64,000 nt of DNA from Macrocybe gigantea (Eukaryota; Basidiomycota; Agaricomycetes; Agaricales; Callistosporiaceae), in assembly GCA_011319805.1 (NCBI GenBank), contig SJRY01000302.1, positions 186,001 to 250,000 of the forward strand, given 5' to 3'. Shown here one piece after another: positions 39,463-51,704 of this stretch (the first letter of the stretch is position 1; every line of letters starts with the position of its first letter). The notes beneath the pieces were generated by a model. That model searched no databases and was not told where the DNA came from. It saw only the letters and a program-made list of their open reading frames with translations. Both the position numbers and the translations under genes were made by a program.

Positions 39463-41174
39463 ATGGCCAGTCCTGACTATGATCTCGACAGTGGTGGGCC
39501 ATTCACGCCTATAATTCTGCCTTGCGGGCGCAGAATTAGGAACAGACTCGTCAAGGTGGGTCAGTGAAAACCAAACCCGACTTCGAGCCAAGTTTACGAA
39601 TTCAGGTCTTTCAAGGTTGCCTTATATGAACATCTAGCGAGCTTTCTGGGCGGTCTTCCGAACAGGCGTCACTTGAGATTGTATTCAATCTGGTCCAAGT
39701 ATGACTGGGGTATGATTATAACTGGAAATGTTCAGGTTTCTTCTTCCCACCTCTCCCTTGGCCGCGACATTGTCGTGCCTAACGAGGTCACTGAAGAAAC
39801 GCTGAAGTCATTTAAGGATCTCGCTTCTGCTATCCACGGGAACAATGGCTCAAGTAACTCGTCAATTCCCTTGGCGATAATGCAACTAAGCCATGCAGGA
39901 CGACAGTCACTCAATATCATCGGCGGTCGAAGACCGTTCCACCCTCCAGTCGGTCCCAGCGCCATTCGCATCAAAGGCGATGAACGTGGTCTATTGTCCG
40001 GTTTGCTGCATAGAATTGCTTTCCAGACACCTAAAGCGATGTCCGAGGTTGAAATACTCGACACCATAGCGCAATTCGTCAAGGGCGCTAAGATGGCTTT
40101 GGAATCAGGTTTTGACGGGATTCAGTTGCATGCTGCCCACGGATGTAAGTACTGGTGTGGGCTGTCCAGAACTTTCAGTGGGGTTGACTTATCTAGATCT
40201 CCTTTCTCAGTTCATGTCGCCCAAGGTCCGTTTGGATCTTACGCCAAATTCAGAGTGGACTGACAACGGTTTTTCCCCTTCAAGTCGAATCACCGGGCAG
40301 ACAAGTACTCTGCAGATGAGGACAATGCTTTACGCTTGTTGAGCAAGATCGTCTTCGCCATACGCGAAGTGGTTCCCGATAATTTCATTGTCGGCGTTAA
40401 AGTTAATGCAGCCGACTATGCATATTCTATGGGCAGCGAAGGGCGTGCATCGGGTCATGTCCAAAAGATGGCCAGTTGGAATGCCCTGGATTTTATCGAA
40501 ATAAGCGGAGGGGATTACGAAAGACCAGGTTGGCGATGCCACCTTATTCTCATTTCAGTAACCTAAAATTCACGTCAGAATTTCTTTCTTCGTCGAGCTC
40601 TTCCCGACAGGCATTCTTCTCTCGCTTCTCTCGCCAAGCCGTGCAATCGTTGAAGTCGATGCCGCCAGATCCCCTGCGGCGGCCTCTGCCGTTGATTCTT
40701 CTGACAGGAGGATTGAACTCTCCAAAAATCCTCTCTTCGGTGCTGGTCTCAAATCATGCCCACTTACTCGGCATTGGGCGAGCGTCACTATTATGTCCTG
40801 ACTTGCCTCACGTTCTGCTGAAGAGGCTCAGGGACAATAGTGAGTTAGACACACCTTTCTTACCGGGACCGACCTTCAGCATGCATTTGCCCATGCCATT
40901 GGAATGCCTCTGGAACTACATACCACGGATACCATTGATAGGCGCAGGCGTCGAGACAGCGTGGTACACTGTCAGAATGCGGCGTTTGCGTATCAATCAA
41001 GAAATTTCTGGGCCTGACTATAATTATGGATCTTTTCGCTCCGTGTTTTACATGTGGGTGTGGATTGATGAGCGATCTCCGCTGCAGGCATTGCTCATGC
41101 TGGTTTCTTTGATCGTTTCTCTTCTTGTCGGAATGATAGCTATACAACAATCAATTGTTATGGCATTGTCGTAA
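39463..41174 (+). CDS. Old Yellow Enzyme family NADH:flavin oxidoreductase with C-terminal membrane tail
   Basis: This is an FMN-dependent ene-reductase-type protein. The start at 39463 gives MASPDYDLDSGGPFTPIILP, and a short intron then joins RNRLVK to VALYEHLASFLGG. Core blocks are YDWGMIITGNVQVS, IPLAIMQLSHAGRQS, FVKGAKMALESGFDGIQLHA and, after an intron, AHGYLLSQFMSPKSNHRAD. The two active-site histidines of the HxxH motif are intact (HAAH). Later come VVPDNFIVGVKVNAADY, LDFIEISGGDYERP, LPLILLTGGLNSPK and HAHLLGIGRASLLCPDLP. The C-terminal extension ends in a hydrophobic helix (LLMLVSLIVSLLVGMIAIQQ), so the enzyme may be anchored to a membrane; soluble OYEs lack this. It differs strongly from the three YqjM-like copies at 45.6-50.3 kb, so it is not a recent duplicate of them. 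It shares a divergent promoter with TFIIE-alpha. Confidence 0.88.
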
Positions 41175-41250
41175 CGGCACCTTGAAGCCTCTATGCATCT
41201 TCATTACTCTTCCTTTGAGCTGAACAATCGAAAGCTCGATAATATACACA

Positions 41251-42409
41251 TCAATCAAATCTCGAGTGATTCGGAAAAATCTTTTGGGATCCATTTATAT
41301 ACCTTTCAGAGAGGGCGCATTCCAGAGCCTGAAATTGAAATCCGGAATAGTCACATACCACGGTAGGGAGGACTTCTTCATTGATTTGAGACCTGAATGT
41401 TGTGGAATCTCCTGCATAGTATATTCGTGTTCCTCGGAGAATGATATGGATAGAATGGCGGCCTAGGTGAGGGGCAGTTAGGGTTCAAGGATAATGATGA
41501 GGATATTCAAACTCACTCCTATCGGGGTTCACCCAATGGATTTCGATCTCGCCGGTTGCAGGGTCTAATGAGAACTACAGAAGACTCAACTATATGCCAT
41601 TGATATATAAAATATTATGCCACGACGACTTACAACCGTCGTTTCCAGATGTTGGGCCGTTGAATGGTCGTGAAAGGGTACATCACCGTCACCGGCTTCA
41701 AGATGATGAGCGAATGCCTAAATGCGCAACAGGTGACCGTAACGTACTAGATAAACGCGTACGCCGAGGGACGTGGAAGCTGCAGATATGTAGTAAGTGA
41801 AAAAATAGGAAGATTCAGCACGTTGTGAAAAGTACATACTTTTTAGATCCAAATCCCAGAGACTGTCCGTATAATCCTGTTACAACGCACAGCCGGTAGT
41901 GAGAGTTCGCTTCACGTATTTCCATAAGCCCTCCCGTAGTAGTATACTGGTATTCGGTCGCTTCTATAAGAGAAAAGACTATCTTGTGGTTGCTGAGATA
42001 TCCAACAACAGGTCCATCAATGTTGTCATACAACACAGCAATATAGCCAGTCGAGGTTCTGTAGCATCGAAGTCAATGAAACGCCATGCGGCGAGAAGCG
42101 ATGACCCACTGTCCCATGGACAACGGTACTATGAGTCGCCACCAAGTTAAGTTCAGTTTCAATACGGACAGTGCCCAACGCACCTGACCCCGCATTTCCA
42201 GCTCTGCCTTTACTTTTCTTGGGCATCTTCTTTCTCAAAGCTTTCGGAGGAATCGGTGGCATGCCCAGAGCCTTCCGCTGTGCGTTCCTTTGAATCTCGG
42301 CAGGCGTGTATAGGCTCTCATCTTCTAATTCGGAAGCGAATGCGACATTCCCGGAGAAAGCGATGAGCAGGGTTAGAAGGAGTAGTTCAGTCAGGTAAAA
42401 TGTTCGCAT
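41251..42409 (-). CDS. Putative secreted protein of unknown function
   Basis: The start at 42409 gives MRTFYLTELLLLTLLIAFSG and then NVAFASELEDES, a good signal peptide. The first exon continues with TPAEIQRNAQRKALG, MPPIPPKALRKKMPKKSKGR and AGNAGSGALGTVRIETELNL. Following small exons near 41800-42060 are not certain. Near 41530-41575 the sequence FSLDPATGEIEIHWVNPDR is seen, and a GTGAGT..CCTAG intron then leads to SRHSIHIILRGTRIYYAGDS, QINEEVLPTVV and a stop at 41251. The late block resembles the ends of a group of secreted agaric proteins (DPxTGEI..WVN, then a strand with YxxGD), which I know only as uncharacterised. Function unknown. Convergent with the OYE gene, with 76 bases between stops. 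Confidence 0.5.
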
Positions 42410-43979
42410 GAGCACACTGAGCTCGTTTCTGATGAGCGAGCTTCGACGTGTCTAAGCAGTGAGGGGACGGAGGACGTGTTGTTCCCAACACAAGTTGACA
42501 ATTTGGCACTCTGACACATTATGCCGCCCAATCACCTCACTCAAATTCATGTTGTCTGGAGTCTGGACCTTTCCTCTCACGTTCACCGTGAGCCACGACG
42601 AAGACGGTGTTTGCCTTGCATTATGTTTGCATTTCAGAGCTTCAATCCTATCTAGACTCTCAGTCCAACCGCCAAAGTGGCGCACGCCTCCCTTTCACGA
42701 CTTCATGGATATGGCTTACATTTCGACAATGCCCGGCCCCGCCTTGACATAATTGATGGACGTCGGTGATGATTATTCGGTGCATTTTGCTTGATTGTCC
42801 TGACCGTCTTTCTGGCTGTCAGTAGTTCTGACAGCTCTTCTGACTATTGCATCGCCGGTGTTGAGCAGGGAAATGCTATGCCTCTGGTATGGATCGTTCA
42901 GAGCCCTCCTTCGCCTTCATTTGACCTCGCCGATCTGTCAACACTTGTAATAGATTGATGTACATCGTTTGCTTGATCCTGATCCCACATTCTCCTCATG
43001 CCAGTGGAAATTTTCTTGGAAAGTTTCCGTTGTCCGTCTCATCAATCATACTTGAATCTCGAAGGTCTTGGAGGTCGTGGCATCGACTTCTTCCTCGCCA
43101 TTTCCCGGTTGCCAATCCTATCTTCATCCTTCATTCTGTCGGCTTGGTGAGACTGGGATTTGCCGATATATAAGTGTTCTCTACATTTTCAACAGGATTA
43201 AGAGATAGTGGGATAGACGCTGAGCGCTCATGGCCATTGAGACCGGGATCGTATTCCTGTGGCAATCTGTGCCGGTTCCTTGTTGCGAAGAAGCTCCTCA
43301 ACAACGACGTTATCTATGCGTCCCGAGGCGAGTGCTCATTCAGTGGCAGAATTTGACAATATTACTGTCCAGGTGTGTTAGTATATGCAATCCTATCACC
43401 GTTTTTCTCCGCTCAAATCAATCACCCAAACACAGCCGGGCTTGATGCTAACAATACTACAGCTGTATAATGCCATCTTAACACTCAAGCCGTTTTTCAT
43501 ATCAAGGACCTTCGTGAATCGACGGTTGATTCAATCTTCAGAAATAATCCATCCTCTGGATAGAACTTCTTTCCATATCAATTCATTCTTGAAGCGGTTG
43601 CCAGGGTCTCAAAACGCATCTTTCTCTTCCTGTCAGGTACGAACCTGAAAATGTTAATGAGCAGTGACAAACAACGGAAGATCTCTCAACATACTGTAGG
43701 CATGCCTTTGAGAGTAGCGCCCGACTCGCAAATGTGTCTCAGCAGCTGTGAAACTTTCGACGTCGGGCAGATGGCAGCCGTCTGGCATTGCCGTGTGATC
43801 GCGACAGCGCTTCTGCTTGCACCCTTTGCAGGTCCTTGCCGATTTCACTGACTGCGGGAACTCATCAAAGTAGGATGCGGTAGGTATAAATATCTACCAT
43901 TTGATCTCTGAATTTTCTTCAGCACCTAGCCCTCCTCCACTGACCCCAGAAGTGAACAATATGCTCTTTGAACAGAACC
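42410..43979. other. Intergenic, about 1.6 kb with no supported gene
   Basis: It carries the promoters of two outward-facing secreted-protein genes. Around 43190-43640 several plus-strand open pieces follow each other with possible splice sites (for example SGIDAERSWPLRPGSYSCGN), but no start, family or continuous frame could be established. It may be a decayed gene. Confidence 0.35.
43885..43892 (+). promoter_or_regulatory. TATA box of the DUF3455 gene
   Basis: TATAAATA, 88-95 bases before the ATG at 43980, flanked by a small inverted repeat (GGTAG at 43879-43883, CTACC at 43894-43898). Confidence 0.4.
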
Positions 43980-44897
43980 ATGTTGGCCTCCTCACTCCTT
44001 TCTTTACTGTTTGCTTCTGCTGCTCTGGCAAACCCCCATGCTAGACGCGGAAAATGTGATACCTCAAAAGCTACAGTGGACCTCCCTCCTGGTCAATCAG
44101 CTATGACAGAACCGACGACCAAGCCGTCCTTCATTGCTGTCGCCATTGGCACCCAAAACTACACCTGCATCAATGGCAAGTACAGGTGAGATCTTCGTTA
44201 CTTTCTTTTCTGCGGATACCTTGTCCTTATATAGCATGCTCGACATGTAGCAACATTGGAGCCCTTGCAGAACTCTTCGATATTTCCTGCCTCTACAACA
44301 CTGCTGCATTCGACAGAGTCCAGGATTTTGCTATACAGGCCTGGAAAGCTGCTCCTCCCTTTGTCACACCACAGACTTTGATCTCTGTCCTCCACGCAGT
44401 GAAGGCCGGTGAGATTCATGGTGAGCTTCTGGTGCCTTTTGCACCCAAACCTGAGATTGAAAACTGGCGTTCCACAGGCCAACATTATCATGTTGCTAAC
44501 CCAGCCGGCAGCGGTATTATTGCTAAATGGGATTTCACGTCTCAGGGGCAATATGCTGGTAACTCTAATGCATATGTTTTGGCTGCCAAAACTGGTGGCC
44601 TGACCGCCCCCACTGGCACTCAGGACATTGATTGGGTTAGCTTGAAAGCTGTCCAAGGAGCATTAGCGGAAGAGGTCTACCGAACCGACACCAGAGAAGG
44701 GCAGCCCCCCGCCTCTGTATGTGCCTCATGAAAGTACGAGTTCAGGTCGCTGACTGTCATTTCGCTTCTAGTGTGTCGGCGGTTCACCCGACATCACTGT
44801 CAAATATGCAGCAAAATACTGTAAGTACTGGTTGCACTGGACGGTTGTTGTTTACTTAGTGTCGATTACAGGGCTCTTTGGTGGCTCGATGGCCTGA
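43980..44897 (+). CDS. Secreted DUF3455 protein
   Basis: The start at 43980 gives MLASSLLSLLFASAALANPH, a signal peptide, then ARRGKCDTSKATVDLPPGQS. DUF3455 blocks follow: SFIAVAIGTQNYTCINGKYR; after an intron, NIGALAELFDISCLYNTAAF; IHGELLVPFAPKP; GQHYHVANPAGSGIIAKWDF; IDWVSLKAVQGALAEEVYRT; GQPPASC. Two more introns lead to VGGSPDITVKYAAKYW and LFGGSMA with a stop at 44897. The family is widespread in filamentous fungi and is often labelled malate dehydrogenase-like in annotation, but no such activity is shown and no nucleotide-binding motif is seen here. An in-frame TTG four codons upstream is ignored in favour of the ATG, which starts the signal peptide cleanly. Confidence 0.9.
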
Positions 44898-45607
44898 TTG
44901 CATGGTACAAGGCCGAGCCACTTGGGCGAGACTGTCACAGAGATGTGTATAGAAAAGTGTTTTCTATGTATTGGTCAGACAACCGTAACATCGTGCTCAA
45001 GTTTTTGTTCTTGGAAATCCGACAAAATTATAACAGTTACTGTCCAGCAGATCGTTTCCAACAGATGCCGATCATCTGTCCTGTCCCTGACTTGATGACG
45101 ATCTTGTTTAAGTATGTTGTCGAGGGGTTCACCATTGAACAGGCTGAGTTGTTTGCTAAGATTCCAATTCTCATTTCACCCTGTTCTAATAGGAAAAAGA
45201 GACTCTTTCCATGAGATACTTGAGGTAACAAATACACGGGATGGTTCTGCTCAGTTGTAGAAAGGGACTAGAGAATTCTTGCAGGCACGGGCAAGTCATT
45301 CCCTGAAATATATCGCCGGTGCTCAGGCGAAAATAGAAAGGCCCCTTTCCCTTCTCCACTCTGTGGTCTACAACGAAAATTAGAGTAGGAGCGTCTTGTC
45401 TCACGTCGCGCGCTTCGGAAGGCAGGAGAGTGAATGAGTGCTGCGCAATTAGATTGTTTGACTCTTCTTTTTACGACTGACGCGGTCATAAGTCACTGGC
45501 ATGGTCAAGTAATGCCAACGTACATAGAAATTGCACGTGTTCTAGTTAATTCCTCATATCAATAGAAATGTATAGAGAACATCCGCTTCTAGTCAGTATA
45601 AGGCGTT
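44898..45607. other. Intergenic between convergent genes
   Basis: About 700 bases containing the 3' flanks of the DUF3455 gene (plus) and the first YqjM-like OYE gene (minus). Open frames on both strands are short and overlap; none is called. Confidence 0.4.
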
Positions 45608-47085
45608 TCAGATCCTGGAGGTCAAACCAGCCGTCTTGACGTTCGTGTCCTCGCTGGTCTCTCCCAAAACCTTCTTGATCCTTCCAGCAAATCCCCACCT
45701 GATCTGCGACGCAATCTGGATCTGCACGCCCAAGTCTTCAGCAAATGACCAAACGGTGGCAGGATTCTTCTGAAACTGCCTGCCGACCAACACGGCGTCG
45801 ACGCCGGTCTGAAGGACCTCCTCCGCAATGTGACCATTGGTGATGGTGCCGACAGCCCCGACGAACAGTCCAGCACGCGTTGCCGTTCCATCTCGAGCAG
45901 AGGGTGGAAGGGAGCGCTTCACGGCGATTGAGAATGGTGCTTGATAAGCGGGACCTGGCTTGATCTTCTGGGCTGGGTGGTTGCCTCCGGTGGAAACGTC
46001 GAGAAAATCGACGCCATGCTCCCACAAAATTGGGGCTAGCTTGCACGTATCTTCGGAACGCCAAGACGTCTCGTTGGGCAACGCCTCTTCCAGCCAATCG
46101 GTAGCAGAGATCCTGCATAAACTAAGTCTTAGAATAACCAACATGAAAAAGTAGTTGTTTACCTGAGGAAGAGAGGCATGTCCGCGGGGATGACAGCTCT
46201 CACAGCATCAACAACCTCTAAAGTCAGCCTCGTACGATTCTCGAAGCTCCCTCCATACTCGTCAGTCCGCTTGTTGCTGATGGGGCTCAAGAACTCGTGC
46301 AGAAGATACCCATGAGCATTGTGGATCTCGACGACATCAAAACCGGCCTTGATCGCGCGGACAGCGGCGTCTCTGAATGCACTGACAATGTCCTTGATGC
46401 CGTCTTTGGATAACTCCTTCGGGTGCGCGAAGGACTCATGAAAGGGAACGGTGGAGGGACCCCAGACATCATTCGGCCAGCCGCCAGCTGCCTCGGACGC
46501 CAGCGCGTCTCCAGCGATCCAGGGTGCAGGCGTAGATGCTTTTCGGCCTGCGTGAGCGAGCTGGATGCCAATCTTTTGGTTTTGGGAGTGCGCGAACTGG
46601 ACGATGTTAGCAAACGGTTCGATGAGATCGTCAGACCAGATTCCGGCGTCTTGGGGCGAGATGCGGCCTTGAGGAGTGACGGCAGTGGCCTCAAAGAACG
46701 TAAGACCAGGTCCTCTGGTCAAAATACCGCCGACTGTACGACGGAATTAGACGCAGAGGCAGAGAATTCTATGATGCCGTACGGCTTACGATGAGCTGGA
46801 TGCCATGGTTGTAACTTCCCATTCTCTGAGGAATACTGGCAAAGCGGCGATAACTTGGGAAGGATGGTAGTTAGCTAGAGCTCGGCGCCTTTGTCCTGAA
46901 ATCGAACGTACAAAGATTCTGTTCTGGAACTCTACGCCTCGGATTTTAAGAGGCTGGAGCACCTTCGGTATCGGTTTGCCACTAGGTTGAGGGTTCAACG
47001 CAGTACCCGCAGGAGGGTCTTGAAGTGGGGTGAAGAAGGGAACGTTAGGTGCGCGCACGTTCACGTTATTGGGAAGGGATGCCAT
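45608..47085 (-). CDS. YqjM-like Old Yellow Enzyme (NADH:flavin oxidoreductase), intact copy
   Basis: This FMN enzyme of the thermophilic-like/YqjM OYE class reduces activated C=C bonds with NAD(P)H. The start at 47085 gives [20 protein letters not shown], then [20 protein letters not shown] and [22 protein letters not shown] intron leads to [18 protein letters not shown], which keeps the Cys and Tyr that flank the flavin in YqjM (Cys26, Tyr28). Further blocks are [53 protein letters not shown] (both catalytic His present) and [18 protein letters not shown]. After another intron come [47 protein letters not shown] and [18 protein letters not shown]. The stop at 45608 follows [10 protein letters not shown]. 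This is the reference copy for judging the two related loci upstream. Confidence 0.95.
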
Positions 47086-47489
47086 CGTTGTTTGGCGCTA
47101 CAAGATGGCAGTAGAACCAGATGGTGACTTGCTCTTTTATTTATCCATTTTTTCGGGAAACGGAAGCCCTATACTGACTAAGAATAGCGATGGGAGAAGT
47201 CGATGATGAAGCAACGTTGATACATAGAATCCGGTCCGGCCGAACGGTTTCCGGAATGGATGGTTTGTCATCTTAACGTTCTTACACAAGTCATTCCTCA
47301 AGAATGGCGTGATCATAAAGCTCACAAATCGCACTGCTTTGTCTCGCAATCATTGGAAGTTCTGCTCATTATCCCACAACGGAATTGATATGCTTACATT
47401 AAGTCCATTTATTCGTATTCCTTCTCAACACTGCTTCGAACGTCGCATTCTAGGCGTCCCAATCATTTCATCATCAGACAGCATGCAGA
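47086..47489. other. Spacer between the intact OYE copy and the OYE pseudogene
   Basis: About 400 bases that should contain the promoter of the intact OYE gene. No coding content is recognised. Confidence 0.4.
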
Positions 47490-48500
<1,011 letters not shown>

Positions 48501-48822
48501 CATTGATGAAGGTAGTATCATCTGCTGCCATGTTGCGTTGCCTATGGCTTGCGTCGTTTCGCCGTTTCTGACGACTGTCAATTCAATTTTTAGGACTGTA
48601 GAATATGCAAGCACCGTTTTCTTCACCCTGCATCGCCGATGATGCGGACGACCAACACGCCCAACGCGTGCCGTAATTTGAAGGCATTTACAAAACAATG
48701 CAAAGTTCAGAAATGCCACCATGCAACGGATGTAATCCTATTCAAACGTGCCCCAAGTGGTATCGGCAGACGCGTACACTTTCCTTTCTTCAAGATCGGA
48801 GTATACCGAATCGTCTCTCTCA

Positions 48823-50314
48823 TCATTTCCTCTCTTTCTCCTCACCAAATATCTTGGCCGCACGACCGAAGAAAGGCCATCCCATCTGATGAGCAAGCTG
48901 AATCCGCACACCCAGATCCTCTGCAAACGCCCAGACGGTTCCGGGATTCTTGATGAATTGTCTCCCAACGAATGCGACGTCCATCCCTTGCTGAAGCAAG
49001 TCCTCGGCCATGCATCCATTCGTGATGCCTCCCACAACACTGACGAGACCACGACGCCGCTCTCCCACCTTCGTCACTGAATCCAGAGAGCGCACGATGT
49101 CGAGGGAGAATGGAGCTTGGTAGGCTCCGCCTGTCCTGATTTTTTGGGCTGGATGGACCCCTCCGGCGGAGACGTCGATCAAGTCTACGCCGTGCTCGAA
49201 GAGTATCGGGGCCAGTTTCACGGAGTCTTCCGACCTCCAGGACGGTTGATCAGGGAGTGATTCTTCCAGCCAGTCCGTTGCGGATATGCTTGAATTCACC
49301 ATGAACGAGTCGGCTGTCGTCATGACTTCTTGCAAGCTGAAACAGCGGCTTACCGGAAGAACAGAGGCATATCCCCCGGAATAGCATCCCGAATGGCATC
49401 GACAACTTCTAGGGCGAAGCGGATCCTATTTTCGAAGGTCCCGCCATATTCGTCCGTGCGAAAGTTGGTAGCAGGACTCAAAAACGAACTGACGAGGTAT
49501 CCGTGTGCCCCATGGATTTCCAGAACGTCTACTCCAGCCTTCACACTCCTGATCGCTGCGTCCCTGAAGGCTGCCACGATCCTCGTAATTTCTTCTCTAT
49601 TCAACTCCTTTGGCGTTACAAACGATGTGTCGTATGGGACGGGCGATGGTCCCCACACATTGTTCGGAAGACCGCCAACGGCTTCGGAGGCCACGGCATC
49701 ACCGTGAATCCAGGGCGCAGAGAGGCTGGCTTTCCGGCCTCCATGTTGGAGCTGGATGCCGATTTTCTGATTCTGGGAGTGCGCGAACTGGACTATTTGA
49801 GCAAGAGGCTCGATATGCTCATCCGACCATATTCCCGAGTCTTCTGGCGAAGTGCAGCCTTCGGGAAGCACGGCTGTTGCTTCGACCATGGTTAAGCCTG
49901 GTCCACGCGTCAGAATACCTCCAACTGAAGTTTCATGGCAAGTTACAGGAAAGGAGTGGGATTACTGTCAGTGCTTCTATTATTTTCGGAAGAATGAGCT
50001 TCTACATACGATGCGCAATATGCCATGGGGTGAGCTTGCCATTGTCGGCAGAGTTCTGGCCCAGAGGCGCCAGCTGACGAATGGCTCGTCAACAAGGTCC
50101 ATTTCATGGATCAAGAAGGAAAACCGCGTACGAATATTCGGTTCGGAAACTCGACGCCTCTTATTTTGAGAGGTTGGAAAAGCTTTGGGATGGGTCGCCC
50201 GCTCGGCTGCGGGTCGAGTGCTTTTCCGGCTGGGATGGCCTGTGCTGGCGTGAAGTACGGGACATTTGGTGCACCGATATTCGCGTTGTTGGGAGAGGAA
50301 GCAGTCAATGTCAT
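48823..50314 (-). CDS. YqjM-like Old Yellow Enzyme with altered flavin-site residues
   Basis: The full-length frame is preserved across all exons. The start at 50314 gives [20 protein letters not shown], then [20 protein letters not shown] and VEFPNRIF. After a GTACGC..GTCAG intron comes [20 protein letters not shown]. Where the intact neighbour and YqjM have SPxCxYS, this copy has APLGQNS, so the Cys and Tyr positions are Gly and Asn. The rest is conventional: [53 protein letters not shown] (both catalytic His kept), [77 protein letters not shown] and [18 protein letters not shown]. The stop at 48823 follows [10 protein letters not shown]. It is in the same orientation as the pseudogene and the intact copy, so tandem duplication is likely. 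Reduction potential and substrate range are expected to differ. Confidence 0.93.
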
Positions 50315-50702
50315 ATGTGATACAGTATCCTGTTAGGAACGGTGCGACGTTCAGCTACTCTGTGCTCCTTTTATATCTCTCGTCGAAGGAGAGCATTGCT
50401 GACAGTTTAGGCTGTGATAGCTGATAAATGCCCCTTTGCAAAAGAGACGAGAGCAAGCCAGGAACTCGGTTTGATCAGTCATCAGCAACGCTGGGTTACG
50501 AAACACGCAGACGTTGTACGACATGTCTCTAGTGGTCAACTCCGACACGGCACATATTGCACTTCGTGTCATATAAGCACTTGAAGGCTACTAATACAGT
50601 GTAATAGAAGTTGAATGTGGATAGAGCTAAGATAGTATGGAAATCTATTTTGCATGTTGTATGAGAAGGTTCGTGCTCTCGAACCATCATCACTAGAACA
50701 CA
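50315..50702. other. Divergent promoter region between OYE and PIG-L genes
   Basis: About 390 bases between the minus-strand OYE start and the plus-strand PIG-L start; no coding content is seen. Confidence 0.4.
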
Positions 50703-51704
50703 ATGTCCACAAAGTTCCTCGTCTTTTTCCTCCTCTCCGCCATTCTTTCTTCACCCTTCCTGTTCCTGCACAGGCCTCATGCACTCTTCCACGCGGATGA
50801 CACGTCAGCATCATTCTTGTCCCCAGCGCGCGTCCTACTCGTCACAGCCCATCCAGATGACGAGTGTCTTTTCTTTGGTCCCACAATCCTCGCGCTGCGC
50901 AGAGATCACACAAGCGCTGGCGAAATCGGGGACGAGGCCAATTTGCACGCGCTCTGTCTCTCTATTGGAGATGCGGACGGTTTGGGTCAGGTAAGGCGGG
51001 AGGAGTACCATCGCAGCTTGGACGTGTTGGGCGTTACAGAGGGAAACAGATGGCTTTTGGATCATCCGTGCGGCGTTCTTCTTGTCTAATTCCGTCGCCT
51101 CACCTTATGTGCTGCTCTACAGAGATTTGAAGGATAATATCACCGTCGAATGGGATCCCACAACTATTGCCTCCGTCGTGCAGCCGTTTATCACAGCTTT
51201 GAACATTACGACGGTGTGTGGTTTATACATCCAAGAAGTTTTTCCTTTTCCTGAAATGCATATATAAAGATTTTGACTTTCGACTCTTTTGGCATATCCC
51301 AACATCCAAACCATCGCTCTCTACCCAACGGAATCCGGCATCTTCTTGCTTCACACCCCACACCAAAACCAAAGCTATATACTCTTGTCACGGTTTCCCT
51401 CATCCAGAAGTACACAGGGACATTAGCCCCTTTATGGATGTACTTCCAAAGCGCGTTTCTCTCATCCTTGCGCCATCTGCGATCCACTGCTCTGTTCAAT
51501 TCGCCGCGGACTCTGCCCCTGTCTCCACCACACCCTGACATCCCATCCGAGGTCAAAGCCGTTTTCGTTTCGGGGTCCGCAGAATTCTGGACTGCCGTCA
51601 ATGCCATGCGACAGCATCGAAGCCAACTGGTCTGGTTTAGGCACCTGTATGTCGCGTTTTCGAGGTACATGTGGATCAACGAGTGGACAGACATCGATGC
51701 CTAA
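50703..51704 (+). CDS. GPI12: N-acetylglucosaminylphosphatidylinositol de-N-acetylase (PIG-L/Gpi12)
   Basis: This ER-membrane enzyme removes the acetyl group from GlcNAc-PI, the second step of GPI-anchor synthesis. The start at 50703 gives a membrane anchor (MSTKFLVFFLLSAILSSPFL), then ARVLLVTAHPDDECLFFGPT with the metal-binding AHPDDE motif, NLHALCLSIGDADGLGQVRR and SLDVLGVTEGNRWLLDHP. An intron (GTGCGG..TACAG) leads to DLKDNITVEWDPTTIASVVQ, and a second, near 51212-51270, to LTFDSFGISQHPNHRSLPNG with the second metal-ligand motif HPNH. The C-terminus has a hydrophobic, aromatic segment (GTLAPLWMYFQSAFLSSL) and ends HLYVAFSRYMWINEWTDIDA, stop at 51704. The final WxxxYMxxN pattern is typical of fungal Gpi12. 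No abnormality seen. Confidence 0.95.

Noticed and set aside
43190..43640. Chain of plus-strand open pieces upstream of the DUF3455 gene
   Set aside because: No start codon, no family match and no consistent frame across the candidate splice sites.
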